Positions 17,852 through 27,300 of a stretch of DNA of 64,000 nucleotides are shown piece after piece. Source of the stretch: Zooshikella ganghwensis DSM 15267 (GTDB lineage Bacteria > Pseudomonadota > Gammaproteobacteria > Pseudomonadales > Zooshikellaceae); contig NZ_AUAF01000003.1 in the NCBI RefSeq assembly GCF_000428585.1, positions 1-64,000 on the forward strand, given 5' to 3'. The notes beneath the pieces are model-generated. The model did not search any database, had not been told where the DNA came from, and worked only from the letters and a program-made list of their open reading frames with translations. Within the stretch, counting starts at the first letter, position 1; each line of letters begins with the position of its first letter. The translations under genes and the position numbers were made by a program.

Positions 17852-19519
17852 ATGCATTTTGATCAAGACGTAGATTATATCATTGTAGGTACAGGTTCAG
17901 CGGGCTGTGTGCTCGCCAACCGATTATCTGAAGACGAAAACTGTCGTGTTCTAATATTAGAAGCGGGCCGTAAAGATGATACCTGGAAAATCCACATGCC
18001 TGCAGCTCTCACCTATAACCTCAATGATGATAAATACAACTGGTATTATCATACTGAACCGCAAGCCTTTATGAATAACCGCAAATTATACTGGCCTCGC
18101 GGTAAAGTTTGGGGAGGCGGTTCAGCTTTAAATGCCATGGTTTATATTCGTGGACATGCTTTTGACTACGATCGCTGGGAACAAGAAGGTGCCTCTGGCT
18201 GGTCTTACTTTGATGTTCTCCCTTATTTTCGTAAGGCAGAAAGCCGAGAAAAAGGTGGTGATGATTATCGTGGTAACGATGGACCACTCAATGTTCACAC
18301 GGGTAATGAGCCAAACCCACTGTTTAATGCCTTTATTCAAGCAGGACAACAAGCCGGTTACCCTTTTACTGAAGATATGAATGGTTATCAGCAGGAAGGG
18401 GTTGGTCTTATGGACATGACCATAAAAGAAGGTAAGCGTTGGAGTACAGCTCAAGCTTATCTCCGCCCGGCACTGGAGCGCCCTAATTTATTAACCGAAA
18501 CAGGTGCGATGACCACGCGGATTTTATTTTCAGGTAAAAAGGCGATTGGTGTAGAGTACCTACAAAAAGGTAAAACAATCAAAGTAAAAGCCAATTGCGA
18601 AGTGATTCTAAGTGCTGGGGCTATTAATTCACCACAACTACTGATGCTCTCTGGCATTGGTCCAGCAACTACACTCCATCAGTTGGGTATTGAGGTTGTT
18701 GAAGACCGCCAAGGTGTCGGTCAAAACTTACAAGACCACCTTGAACTTTACATACAACATGCCTGTAAACAGCCTGTTACCCTTTACAAATACACCTCAC
18801 AACCAGGTAAAACCGTTGCTGGTGTAAAATGGTTTGCTAACCATGATTGGGGGCCCTGCCGAACAGCGCATTTAGAAGTCGGTGGTTTTATTCGTACCGA
18901 AGCGGGTGTACGCCACCCAGATTTACAGTTCCACTTTTTACCTTCACAGGTCATTGACCACGGTCGGCAAGATCCAGAGTGTCATGCGTTTCAAGTCCAT
19001 GTAGGGCCTATGCGGGCAACAAGTAAAGGCTATCTTACCTTAAAGTCAGCAGATCCCTTTGATCACCCTATCCTTCAGCCCAATTATCTCAGCACCGAAC
19101 GTGACCGGTGGGAAATGCGTCAAGCGGTTAAATTAACCCGCGAAATTTTCCAGCAAACGGCTTTTGATGAGTTTCGTGGTGCAGAGCTTCGTCCTGGTCC
19201 TGAGACTCAAACCGACGAAGAAATAGATGCATTTGTACGGCAGTATGCGGATAGTGCTTATCACCCTTCCTGCACTTGTAAAATGGGTAACGAAAATGAT
19301 CCGCTTGCTGTAGTTGATTCAGAAGCGCGGGTACACGGTATTGAAGGTCTACGAGTGGTCGATGCCTCAATTATGCCAAGTATTGTCAGTGGTAACCTTA
19401 ATGCACCAACCATCATGCTCGCTGAAAAGTGTGCAGATCATATAAAAGGTGGTCCCCTGCTTCCAACAACACCTGTACCTGTTTGGGAGCATCCACACTA
19501 TAAAACAAAACAACGTTAA
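17852..19519 (+). CDS. betA: Choline dehydrogenase
   Basis: 555 aa GMC-family flavoprotein; it oxidises choline to betaine aldehyde. The FAD-binding DYIIVGTGSAGCVLANRLS opens the protein. WPRGKVWGGGSALNAMVYIR near residue 85 is GMC signature 1, and SAGAINSPQLLMLSGIGPA near 255 is signature 2. The C-terminal part has the active-site His in DSAYHPSCTCKMG, then VVDASIMPSIVSGNLNAPTI. AAGGA lies 12 nt before the ATG. In the operon betB-betA-choXWV it supplies the substrate of BetB. Nothing unusual except gene order B-A without I. Confidence 0.95.
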   Translation: MHFDQDVDYIIVGTGSAGCVLANRLSEDENCRVLILEAGRKDDTWKIHMPAALTYNLNDDKYNWYYHTEPQAFMNNRKLYWPRGKVWGGGSALNAMVYIRGHAFDYDRWEQEGASGWSYFDVLPYFRKAESREKGGDDYRGNDGPLNVHTGNEPNPLFNAFIQAGQQAGYPFTEDMNGYQQEGVGLMDMTIKEGKRWSTAQAYLRPALERPNLLTETGAMTTRILFSGKKAIGVEYLQKGKTIKVKANCEVILSAGAINSPQLLMLSGIGPATTLHQLGIEVVEDRQGVGQNLQDHLELYIQHACKQPVTLYKYTSQPGKTVAGVKWFANHDWGPCRTAHLEVGGFIRTEAGVRHPDLQFHFLPSQVIDHGRQDPECHAFQVHVGPMRATSKGYLTLKSADPFDHPILQPNYLSTERDRWEMRQAVKLTREIFQQTAFDEFRGAELRPGPETQTDEEIDAFVRQYADSAYHPSCTCKMGNENDPLAVVDSEARVHGIEGLRVVDASIMPSIVSGNLNAPTIMLAEKCADHIKGGPLLPTTPVPVWEHPHYKTKQR

Positions 19520-19541
19520 TTAAATCAGCATGACGATGCTG

Positions 19542-19619
19542 CCCCTCAAATTTCACGCTAACCGTTTCTTCCTGATGGGGGACAGATAAACAGTGTGATC
19601 TTAAAACAGGTTTGAGGGG
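19542..19619 (+). promoter_or_regulatory. Long-range inverted repeat between betA and choX
   Basis: cccctcaaa (19542-19550) and tttgagggg (19611-19619) are perfect complements around a ~60-nt loop. The 3' arm ends shortly before the choX ribosome site (agaggatctt). It could be an mRNA-stability or differential-expression structure, as is common between a metabolic gene and a binding-protein gene. It has no U-run, so it is not a standard terminator. Confidence 0.4.
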
Positions 19620-19639
19620 AAATTATAAAAGAGGATCTT

Positions 19640-20575
19640 ATGAATTTATTACGCTCACTACTTATCACTGGCTTGACGTGTTTTTCATCCCTTAGCATTG
19701 CGGCTAATCAGTGCCAGACTATTCGTTTTGCTGATGTCGGCTGGACTGACATTACCGCCACCACTGCCATTACCTCCGTCATTTTGGAAGGGCTGGGTTA
19801 TCAAACTGAAACCAAACTACTGTCGGTACCTGTTACTTATAAGTCACTTGCCAGTGGTGATATTGATGTTTTCTTAGGTAACTGGATGCCAACCATGGAA
19901 AATGATATCGCCCCTTACCGAAAAAAAGGCACCATAGACATTTTAGGCAAAAATCTAACAGGGGCAAAATATACATTAGCTGTCCCCCGCTATGTATATA
20001 AAGAAGGCGTTAAGTCATTTGCTGATATTGCTAAATATGCCAATAAATTCCAACAACGTATTTATGGTATTGAGCCAGGAAACGATGGTAATCGCATAAT
20101 TCAAGATATGATTGACCAAAATGCCTTTAAACTAAGCGAGTTTAAAGTAGTTGAATCCTCAGAAGCAGGTATGCTTTCACAAGTTAAACGTGCCGTAAAA
20201 AGAAAAAAATGGATTGTTTTTTTAGGCTGGGAGCCACACCCAATGAATACACAATTTGATTTAGTTTATTTACCTGGCGGTGATCAGTTCTTCGGACCAA
20301 ATTTAGGCGGCGCTGAAGTCTACACGAATGTCAGAAAGAACTTCGCTCAAGAGTGTACTAACGCTGGACAGCTGCTCAATAACATACAGTTTACCCTGAC
20401 AATGGAAAATGCGGTCATGGATAGCATTTTAAACCAGGGATTATCCCCCAAAGAAGCATCAAAGCAATGGCTTCGAAACAATCCAAAAGTGCTTACCCAG
20501 TGGCTGGAAAACATTAAAACAGTTGATGGAAAACCTGGCCACAATGCCGTTACCCAGTCGCTGAAGAAAAGTTAA
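19640..20575 (+). CDS. choX: Choline ABC transporter, periplasmic substrate-binding protein
   Basis: 311 aa with a Sec signal peptide (MNLLRSLLITGLTCFSSLSI..AA). The mature protein begins CQTIRFADVGWTDITATTAI, the typical opening of ChoX/ProX-like OpuAC-domain proteins. It contains the box-forming aromatics and Asp residues expected: DVFLGNWMPTMENDIAPY, GIEPGNDGNRIIQDMI and WIVFLGWEPHPMN. The C-terminal LTMENAVMDSILNQGLSPKE is typical. It captures choline in the periplasm and delivers it to ChoW. AGAGGA precedes the ATG. Its place directly after betBA supports choline rather than proline betaine as ligand. Confidence 0.92.
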   Translation: MNLLRSLLITGLTCFSSLSIAANQCQTIRFADVGWTDITATTAITSVILEGLGYQTETKLLSVPVTYKSLASGDIDVFLGNWMPTMENDIAPYRKKGTIDILGKNLTGAKYTLAVPRYVYKEGVKSFADIAKYANKFQQRIYGIEPGNDGNRIIQDMIDQNAFKLSEFKVVESSEAGMLSQVKRAVKRKKWIVFLGWEPHPMNTQFDLVYLPGGDQFFGPNLGGAEVYTNVRKNFAQECTNAGQLLNNIQFTLTMENAVMDSILNQGLSPKEASKQWLRNNPKVLTQWLENIKTVDGKPGHNAVTQSLKKS

Positions 20576-20626
20576 AAAAAAACGTTTTAATGGGAATTTC
20601 TATATCACTTTTAGTATATTAAACGT

Positions 20627-21472
20627 ATGAGCATTATTACTGACTATAAAATTCCACTAGGTCAATACATGGAAGATTTTATTGACCTATTGGTTGAACA
20701 TGCTAGTTGGCTTTTTGATTACACGGCAATCACCCTTGAGTGGTTGATTGAGTCCTTAACCCAGTTATTACTTTGGTTTCCTCCCCTCATATTCATTAGT
20801 TTAATCGCTGGGCTGGCTTACCTCATTCACAGAAAAGTAGGTATTGTCATCTATGCGGTGCTTTCATTGTTACTTATTCTCAACCTCGGGTATTGGGAAG
20901 CCACCATGACCACACTGGCATTGGTGCTGTACGCAACCTTTTTCTGTGTACTCATTGGTACACCCGTGGGAATATATGCAGCACACCACCCCTGGTTATA
21001 CCAATTATTACGCCCACTACTTGATCTGATGCAAACTATTCCTACGTTTGTCTATTTAATTCCAACACTCACACTCTTTGGTTTAGGCGTGGTGCCAGGA
21101 TTAATTTCCACAATTATTTTCGCAATAGCCGCACCAATCCGCCTTACTTATTTAGGGATTAGTGAAGTACCCAAAGAATTGATAGAAGCAGGAAAGTCAT
21201 TCGGCTGCACCCCACGACAGTTACTGTATAAAGTTGAACTTCCTGCCGCAATGTCAAGTATTGCTGCAGGTATTACCCAATGCATTATGCTGTCACTTTC
21301 AATGGTGGTTATTGCCGCACTGGTCGGAGCAGATGGTTTAGGCAAGCCTGTCATTCGAGCACTGAACACGGTTGATATCGCCAAAGGCTTTGAAGCTGGC
21401 CTCGCCATCGTGCTTATTGCTATCCTGCTAGACCGTCTTTTCAAACAAGAATCGGTCACACAAACATCATGA
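20627..21472 (+). CDS. choW: Choline ABC transporter, permease
   Basis: 281 aa integral membrane protein with about six or seven hydrophobic segments. The coupling-helix EAA loop EVPKELIEAGKSFGCTPRQL, then LYKVELPAAMSSIAAGI, matches ProW/ChoW permeases. TIPTFVYLIPTLTLFGLG and SMVVIAALVGADGLGKPVI are hallmark ProW segments. It forms the inner-membrane channel with ChoV, fed by ChoX. It begins 51 nt after choX; no clear Shine-Dalgarno is visible, so translation may depend on coupling or an A/T-rich leader. Confidence 0.93.
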   Translation: MSIITDYKIPLGQYMEDFIDLLVEHASWLFDYTAITLEWLIESLTQLLLWFPPLIFISLIAGLAYLIHRKVGIVIYAVLSLLLILNLGYWEATMTTLALVLYATFFCVLIGTPVGIYAAHHPWLYQLLRPLLDLMQTIPTFVYLIPTLTLFGLGVVPGLISTIIFAIAAPIRLTYLGISEVPKELIEAGKSFGCTPRQLLYKVELPAAMSSIAAGITQCIMLSLSMVVIAALVGADGLGKPVIRALNTVDIAKGFEAGLAIVLIAILLDRLFKQESVTQTS

Positions 21473-21533
21473 AGGCATCACCTCAAAGAAGGTAATAGCC
21501 ATCATTGCGAATAGATAAATAGAACCTGAGTAT

Positions 21534-22709
21534 ATGATTACGTTAAAAAATATCGATGTCATTTTTGGTGATCGACCAGAGCAAGTATTTCCCCTAATTG
21601 ATCAAGGGTATAACAGAGAACAAATCCAACAAACCACAGGCCTGATTACAGGTGTTCAACAAGCCAACCTGACGATTAAAAAAGGGGAAATATGTGTTCT
21701 AATGGGGCTATCAGGATCAGGTAAATCTACCCTGCTCCGCTGCCTTAATGGTCTCAATACCATTTCCCGTGGCGAAATTTTAATTGACTACCAGCAACAA
21801 TCCATAAACTTTAGTGAAGCCTCTGAAGCCCTCAAACGCGAAATTCGTATGCATCATATTGCAATGGTCTTTCAAAGCTTTGCGCTAATGCCATGGCTTA
21901 CTGTCGCTGAAAATGTCGCCTTTGGTTTAGACTTACAAAAAATAAGTAAAAAAGAAAAAATTAAACGCATTTCACAACAACTGTCGTTAGTTGGTTTGAC
22001 TGAGTGGAAAAATGCTTTTCCTCATGAATTATCGGGAGGTATGCGACAACGGGTTGGGTTAGCACGTGCCTTAGCGTCAGAATCACCCGTTCTATTAATG
22101 GATGAGCCTTTTTCGGCTCTGGACCCATTAATTCGTCATCAATTACAAGAGGAATTATTATCCCTTCAGGAAGAATTACAAAAAACCATTGTTTTTGTAA
22201 GTCATGACCTGGATGAAGCGTTAAAGCTAGGAACACAAATTGCCATTATGAAAGATGGCTGTATTGTACAGCATGGCTCACCAGAAGAAATTATACTTCA
22301 TCCTGCGAATGATTATGTCCGTAGCTTTGTCTCAAATACGAATCCTTTAGGTGTATTAAAAGCTAATACACTAATGAAACAATATGAGGTATCTGAGAAA
22401 GAAGCTGTCCCCATCAATAATGGTCATTACAGCCAATTAATCGTGAATGGTGACAAGCTCCAACAGGCTTATATTACCCAAGAAGGAAAAAAGCTGGATT
22501 TACAACACTGGCAACCAGGCCACTCAATACAGCAACTGAAAAGCTTACCAACAACCATCCCTTTGGATACGCCAATGCAAGACATTATTGCCATAAAAAA
22601 TGCAACCCGACAAAATATTTTTGTCGTAGGTGCAGATAAAATTATTGGCTACATCACGGAAAGCGAGCTTTATCACGGCTTTTTAGGTAAACATTTAGCT
22701 CCCGCCTAG
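21534..22709 (+). CDS. choV: Choline ABC transporter, ATP-binding protein
   Basis: 391 aa ProV/ChoV-type ATPase. Walker A is GLSGSGKSTLLRC (about residue 60), the Q-loop is MVFQSFALMPWLTV, the signature is LSGGMRQRVGLARAL and Walker B is VLLMDEPFSALDP, followed by the switch HDLDEALKLG. A C-terminal ~120-residue extension after NPLGVLKAN carries a weak CBS-like region (PTTIPLDTPMQDIIAIKNAT, IIGYITESELYHG), as in glycine-betaine transporters. It is a short 62 nt from choW and the last gene of the operon. Confidence 0.94.
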   Translation: MITLKNIDVIFGDRPEQVFPLIDQGYNREQIQQTTGLITGVQQANLTIKKGEICVLMGLSGSGKSTLLRCLNGLNTISRGEILIDYQQQSINFSEASEALKREIRMHHIAMVFQSFALMPWLTVAENVAFGLDLQKISKKEKIKRISQQLSLVGLTEWKNAFPHELSGGMRQRVGLARALASESPVLLMDEPFSALDPLIRHQLQEELLSLQEELQKTIVFVSHDLDEALKLGTQIAIMKDGCIVQHGSPEEIILHPANDYVRSFVSNTNPLGVLKANTLMKQYEVSEKEAVPINNGHYSQLIVNGDKLQQAYITQEGKKLDLQHWQPGHSIQQLKSLPTTIPLDTPMQDIIAIKNATRQNIFVVGADKIIGYITESELYHGFLGKHLAPA

Positions 22710-22739
22710 AGAGCGCCTTTGCATTTAGCTGACTGCTAA

Positions 22740-22788
22740 CTGAAGTACACTAATCACTAAAAAGGACTTATCAAAAGGTGTACTTCAG
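22740..22788 (+). terminator. Stem-loop after choV
   Basis: ctgaagtacac (22740-22750) and gtgtacttcag (22778-22788) are perfect 11-bp complements with a 27-nt loop, 30 nt after the choV stop. A U-run is absent, so it may be a Rho-type or stabilising 3' structure instead of an intrinsic terminator. Confidence 0.5.
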
Positions 22789-22890
22789 CTCAGTACTGAT
22801 ATCAGCATAAGCAAAATACATCGAAAGACAGATAATTCTTCGCCGTAGATAACACAATTATTACAACTGAACCTTTTACAACATCTAAAC

Positions 22891-23031
22891 TTATGACATC
22901 TGGATCGCAGAAAGTGCAGCTAGCGCGCCAGTAAAAAGGACAGGGGCAACCATCCAGTAGGTTATATCTCTGACAAACTGTACAGTTTTATTTAGCAGGT
23001 TAAAAATAACATTAGCATTCGTTTTGTTCAT
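22891..23031 (-). CDS. Small single-pass membrane protein (46 aa)
   Basis: On the minus strand an ATG at 23031 is preceded by taaggagtgatact, an excellent Shine-Dalgarno at good spacing. It opens a 46-codon frame ending in TAA at 22891-22893. The product starts MNKTNANVIFNLLNKTVQFV, followed by RDITYWMVAPVLFTGALAAL and a short SAIQMS end. A hydrophobic helix spans roughly residues 26-42, so an inner-membrane micropeptide is plausible. It lies convergent with the choV end, in otherwise empty DNA. I recognise no family. The strong ribosome site is the main evidence; homologue conservation would settle it. Confidence 0.6.
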   Translation of the reverse strand: MNKTNANVIFNLLNKTVQFVRDITYWMVAPVLFTGALAALSAIQMS

Positions 23032-23273
23032 AGTATCACTCCTTAGTCAATTATAACCCTTATCGTCTTTACCCTGACTATGGCTGTTAGATATAGAGTT
23101 ATAATATTTATGATTGAATACCTCTTATAAAGACCTCCTTACAAGTGTAGGTATAACTTAGGATTTTAGCATATTTTTTTAATATTGATACTAGTAGATT
23201 TGCTTATTTGTTAAAAGTTCCCGAAAAAAGTTTACTCTGTGTACCTCTTTCAAAAGAAAAAAATTATACCTAA

Positions 23274-23360
23274 AACGAAGTACTCCCAGCAGCCGTTTCA
23301 CAAACCCATTCAAGCATTGCCAGTTTACTTTTTGCGATCGTCCAATCACGCTTAAATAAT
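23274..23360 (+). repeat. Very degenerate family-1 repeat fragment
   Basis: The stretch with gtttcacaaacccattcaag, cattgccag and a later cacgcttaaat mirrors the middle of the family-1 element (cacaaacaaattcaag, tctcgcttaaat). Many differences remain, so this is an old copy. A 77-codon frame overlapping it on the minus strand is considered non-coding. Confidence 0.45.
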
Positions 23361-23434
23361 CACAAATGATATTTCGGTTTATGAGCTGTAAAACAAAGGA
23401 TGGGTAACGTACACTAAAAACCACTCCTAGTGGC

Positions 23435-23562
23435 TATATACCCAATACCAATGGTTTTTAGGTGCAGCCATCGAGTAACGAAACCCCATGAGCCTATATT
23501 AATAGGTGCTTGGGGTGAGGAGAAAAGATAACAAAACCTAGAAATTTTTCGTGAAGGGTATA
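23435..23562. repeat. Family-2 miniature element, second copy
   Basis: It begins tatataccca and ends cgtgaagggtata, like 3692-3887, and shares the tttttagg block near the left end. Internally ccccatgagcctat pairs imperfectly with ataggtgcttgggg. It ends about 100 nt before the pseudouridine synthase gene. Confidence 0.55.
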
Positions 23563-23666
23563 CTTCTCGAGTATTGACATTACCTATATCGCCAGCTAAA
23601 ACCTTGGAGCAAGTACTTTGCTGTTACCGAGTCGAGTTTTATTAAGTGTTAACGAGTCATTACTGC

Positions 23667-24341
23667 ATGCTTGAAATTATTTCAGAACACCCTGATTTTT
23701 ACGTTATTTATAAACCTGTCAACATCAGTGTTCATCAAACTGCTGAGCAGCCGGGTATTATTCCTCTGGTGCAGCAACATGTTGGCTGTCAGGCACCGCT
23801 CTGGCTGGTTCATCGACTTGATCAAGTCACCTCTGGCCTATTAGTGTTAGCACGAAATCAGCCATCAGCCCAAATATTTGGTCGTCTGTTTAGTGATCAA
23901 CAAATAACCAAATATTATTTAGCTATTACCACTGGCCGCCCAAAAAAGAAACAAGGAAAAGTTATCGGGGATATGACAAAAACCCGTAATGGAAACTGGA
24001 AATTACTTCATACCAGACACAATCCTGCCATTACCGAATTTGTGAGTACGGGTTTTTTACCAGGAAAACGTTTATGCCTTATACATCCTCTCACGGGAAA
24101 AACGCATCAAATACGAGTTGCGCTAAAAAGCCTTGGTGCACCTATTTTAGGTGATCCTCGTTACTCTCCCAAAAACCATGAATCCGCTGATCGCTGTTAT
24201 CTTCATGCTTACGCTTTACAATTTAACTGGCAAGAAAAACGCTTAAGTTATAGCTGCCCACCGAAAGAAGGTCACTGGTTTTTAGCACAAACCTGCCAAG
24301 ACAAGTTAGCCTGCTATGACGCTCCCTGGAACCTTTTTTAG
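23667..24341 (+). CDS. RluA-family RNA pseudouridine synthase
   Basis: 224 aa from the ATG at 23667; a GTG seven codons earlier is possible. It converts uridine to pseudouridine in RNA. The catalytic block is WLVHRLDQVTSGLLVLARNQ, with Asp of HRLDQ as nucleophile. Also present are the opening VIYKPVNISVH, TKYYLAITTGRPKKKQG and CLIHPLTGKTHQIRVALKSL, then GDPRYS: the full RluA/TruC set of motifs. There is no S4 domain, so it resembles the short stand-alone RluA subfamily (about 220 aa), whose RNA target is not established. It ends 2 nt from the convergent 1758-aa gene. Confidence 0.88.
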   Translation: MLEIISEHPDFYVIYKPVNISVHQTAEQPGIIPLVQQHVGCQAPLWLVHRLDQVTSGLLVLARNQPSAQIFGRLFSDQQITKYYLAITTGRPKKKQGKVIGDMTKTRNGNWKLLHTRHNPAITEFVSTGFLPGKRLCLIHPLTGKTHQIRVALKSLGAPILGDPRYSPKNHESADRCYLHAYALQFNWQEKRLSYSCPPKEGHWFLAQTCQDKLACYDAPWNLF

Positions 24342-24343
24342 GA

Positions 24344-27300
24344 CTATTTTGTTTTATCAAGTGATAAATACGACAGAGGAATTAATAGCCAATCTAAAGG
24401 TATATTTTCTTGTTCAATGGTTACCACATGCAGTAAACCATTATATTGAAAAATTAATTTAAACTGACTTGGCATAGCGTCTTTATGTTGAAGCCACTGC
24501 AATAAATTCGCAGAGCCTGGTATTTTTAATTGTTTGCTAGCAATCCACAGTGCGTCTTGATGGCTGCGTGTTACCTGAACAGGCGCTAATTGCTGCCACA
24601 ACATAGAAAATGATTGATCCTTCTGTTGCCAATACCAACGGAGTGCTGATTGATTCGGCATTTGCTCTACGGTAAAAAATGAGGGGGAATCAGGCCACTG
24701 CTGTCGTGTTTGCTGATAGGAAGTAATACGCTGGTTTAAAGCATCCAGCTTAGCCTTTGCTAGGGTTAACATGTCCTCATCCATAGGTTTTTCTAAGGAT
24801 GTTTTGTAATGCTCACTGCTCCTATCCGGTTTAACCTTTTTACCCTCAACATTCGTGTCGACTTGTTGTGTATTGGTCACTTCTTTTTCTTGTCCTTTGG
24901 CAACTATTTGCAAATCCAATTGACACACAGTCCACGCACTGATGATTGCTTCTGCGGGTAGTGATTGATCTGCATCTAAGGCCGCGTGACTAAAAAACTC
25001 GCAGGCTGTTGATAATAATCCACCAGGTAACTGAGGTAATGCTTTATCAATAATCTGCCACCATGGCATTTTACCCTGTTCTGGGTCCTGCCATGCTAAT
25101 CGAGCCAGATAGTAAGCAGCGGCCCCTTGTCCTTGCTCCCACTGTTGATGCCAAAAATGCCATAACTTTTCAAAATATGGATCAGAATTGTTTTGTGTTG
25201 ATTGCTGTTGACGCCAGCGACGATAAGCCTGCTCAATCACGGGAAATAGTGAAGGTATCACTAAATCAGGGTCTGACTGCATCACAAGTATCATATTGTC
25301 CAATACTTGCTGAACATCAATCCGCAAAAACCGACCAGGTGAAAACAGATTATGCTGCCGAGCAAACAGTAATGCCAAAGCACGCTGTGCATAGGGATTA
25401 CTTTGTTCATTAGCGAGCTGTTGAATCCTATCCAGAGGTTCAAAAGGACCCGGTTCTAACACGATAGATAGCAACTGGGCCATGACTTGCGCATAAGGCT
25501 CTTGCTGTTGGGCTGCTTTGGTATACCAAAGCAATGCCTGTTGCAAAACATACTCGTTACTGGCACTTTGCTCCAGCCAATCTCCCAGCTGCCGCTGGGC
25601 TGCAATATCATTATCACTGGCTTGCCGTTGAGTGGTGGTTAACTCTGATAAATACTGCTGCCATAAATTCACCAGCTTTTTCATTGCTGGATCCTGATAC
25701 TGCTGATAATGAGCAATAAGCAGTCGAACGGCTTCTGTATTACCTGCTGCTGCCAATTGCACAGCTTGTGCACGCGGTGCTGGTTGATTGGGTATCTGTT
25801 GTTGATGCTGCCACTGTTGTAATGAACTAAGTAACCCTTGCCATTTATCCTTGTTATCAGAAGGAGGCCAATTGCCAGTACTGGCTTTGACTAGCCAGTG
25901 GGCAGCAAGGTCAACATCCTGTTCTACGCCAAGCCCTAACTGATAAAACTGTGCCAATAAAAATGCTCTATAGGGTGGTACAACCGCTTGTTTATCCTCA
26001 ATCAACAAATCAGCGACAACCTCCTTAACCAGATCTGGTTCTTGAGTCAACAACGCCTGCAATTGTGCAACCCCCTGCTGTTGCACTCGATAATCCTGGC
26101 TGCGTAACCAGTACTGTAATGCAGGTATTTGCCACTGTTTATCCTGCTCTGCAGCTCTCGCTAACCAATACCTGGCCATGGACCGATCGCCTTTTTCCAG
26201 CAACCACTGTCCTAATGCCCATGCTGAGCGCGCATGTCCCTGTAGTGCTGCATGACGCCACCAATATACGGGTGGCACTAACAGCTGCTGCGGAGATACA
26301 ACCAGCAGCGAATCATCAACCGCAAGTAACTCAGCCAGCCAATAGGCTGACTCAAGGTTATCTTCAGCATCACTATGCAATAATGCCGCCCAGGGTTTCA
26401 TTGCGTCATGGCTAGTCCTGGGTTCTAGGGCAAAGGCTTTTCGGTAGTAGCCAATTGCTTTTTGTGGCTGATATTCTAGAACAGCACCTTCGGCATAGGC
26501 CTTTGCAACCTGCAATAATGCGGAAACACTTAACGGTCCATCGACAGCCGCCAAACCTTTAACCGCTTCAGGCGATTTCATCAGCGCTAAATGATCAATA
26601 ATCAAGGCTTTGAGCGTTTTAGATAATTCATGCTGTTGGAGTAAGCTGACCAGTGCTGGAACTACCACCTTTTGATCCAGCTTGTGGAGTGTTGCCATAA
26701 TAGAAGTCAGTAATGCGTCATCTGCACCAGGCAAGTAGGCAGTTAACGCGTCTGCCACAGAAGAAAAACCACGCATCCCTATTGCTTCAACCGCAGCGAT
26801 ACGTAACAACGCACTGGTGGATGACTCCAAGGTTGAAAGCAACTGCTCAGCTAATGGCTTATCACTGGCTGTAACTGACAGCCAATCCAATAGCGCTTGG
26901 GCATCTCCTTGGTGAGCAGCCTTCTCTAACCAATCTGCAGCGAGTTGGGGCTGTCCCGTTGCTATAAGGTATTGGCCCAGTGCCCTCTGCGCTTTTTGAT
27001 GTCCCTGGCTGGCTGCCTGTTGTAAATAGTCACGGGCTAGCTCAGCAGGAATCAAGACAACAGCTGTTTCATTACCCGATTGCAGCCAACGCCATAGTGC
27101 ATATTGTGCTGCCACCTCACCTTGTGCTGCAGCTTGTAAATATAAGTGAATAATGTCGCTCGCAGAGCCTTGCAAGCTCTCATCCTGTTCATACCATTGG
27201 GCAAGTATCAATTGTGCTTTAGCTTCACCCAGGTTGGCAGCCTCTTGATACCAGCGTAAGGCTTCATGTGGCTGTGGTGCTAACAAAAATGCACCATGCT

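Noticed and set aside
23191-23424. 77-codon minus-strand frame
   Set aside because: Overlaps a degenerate repeat fragment and lacks a ribosome site.
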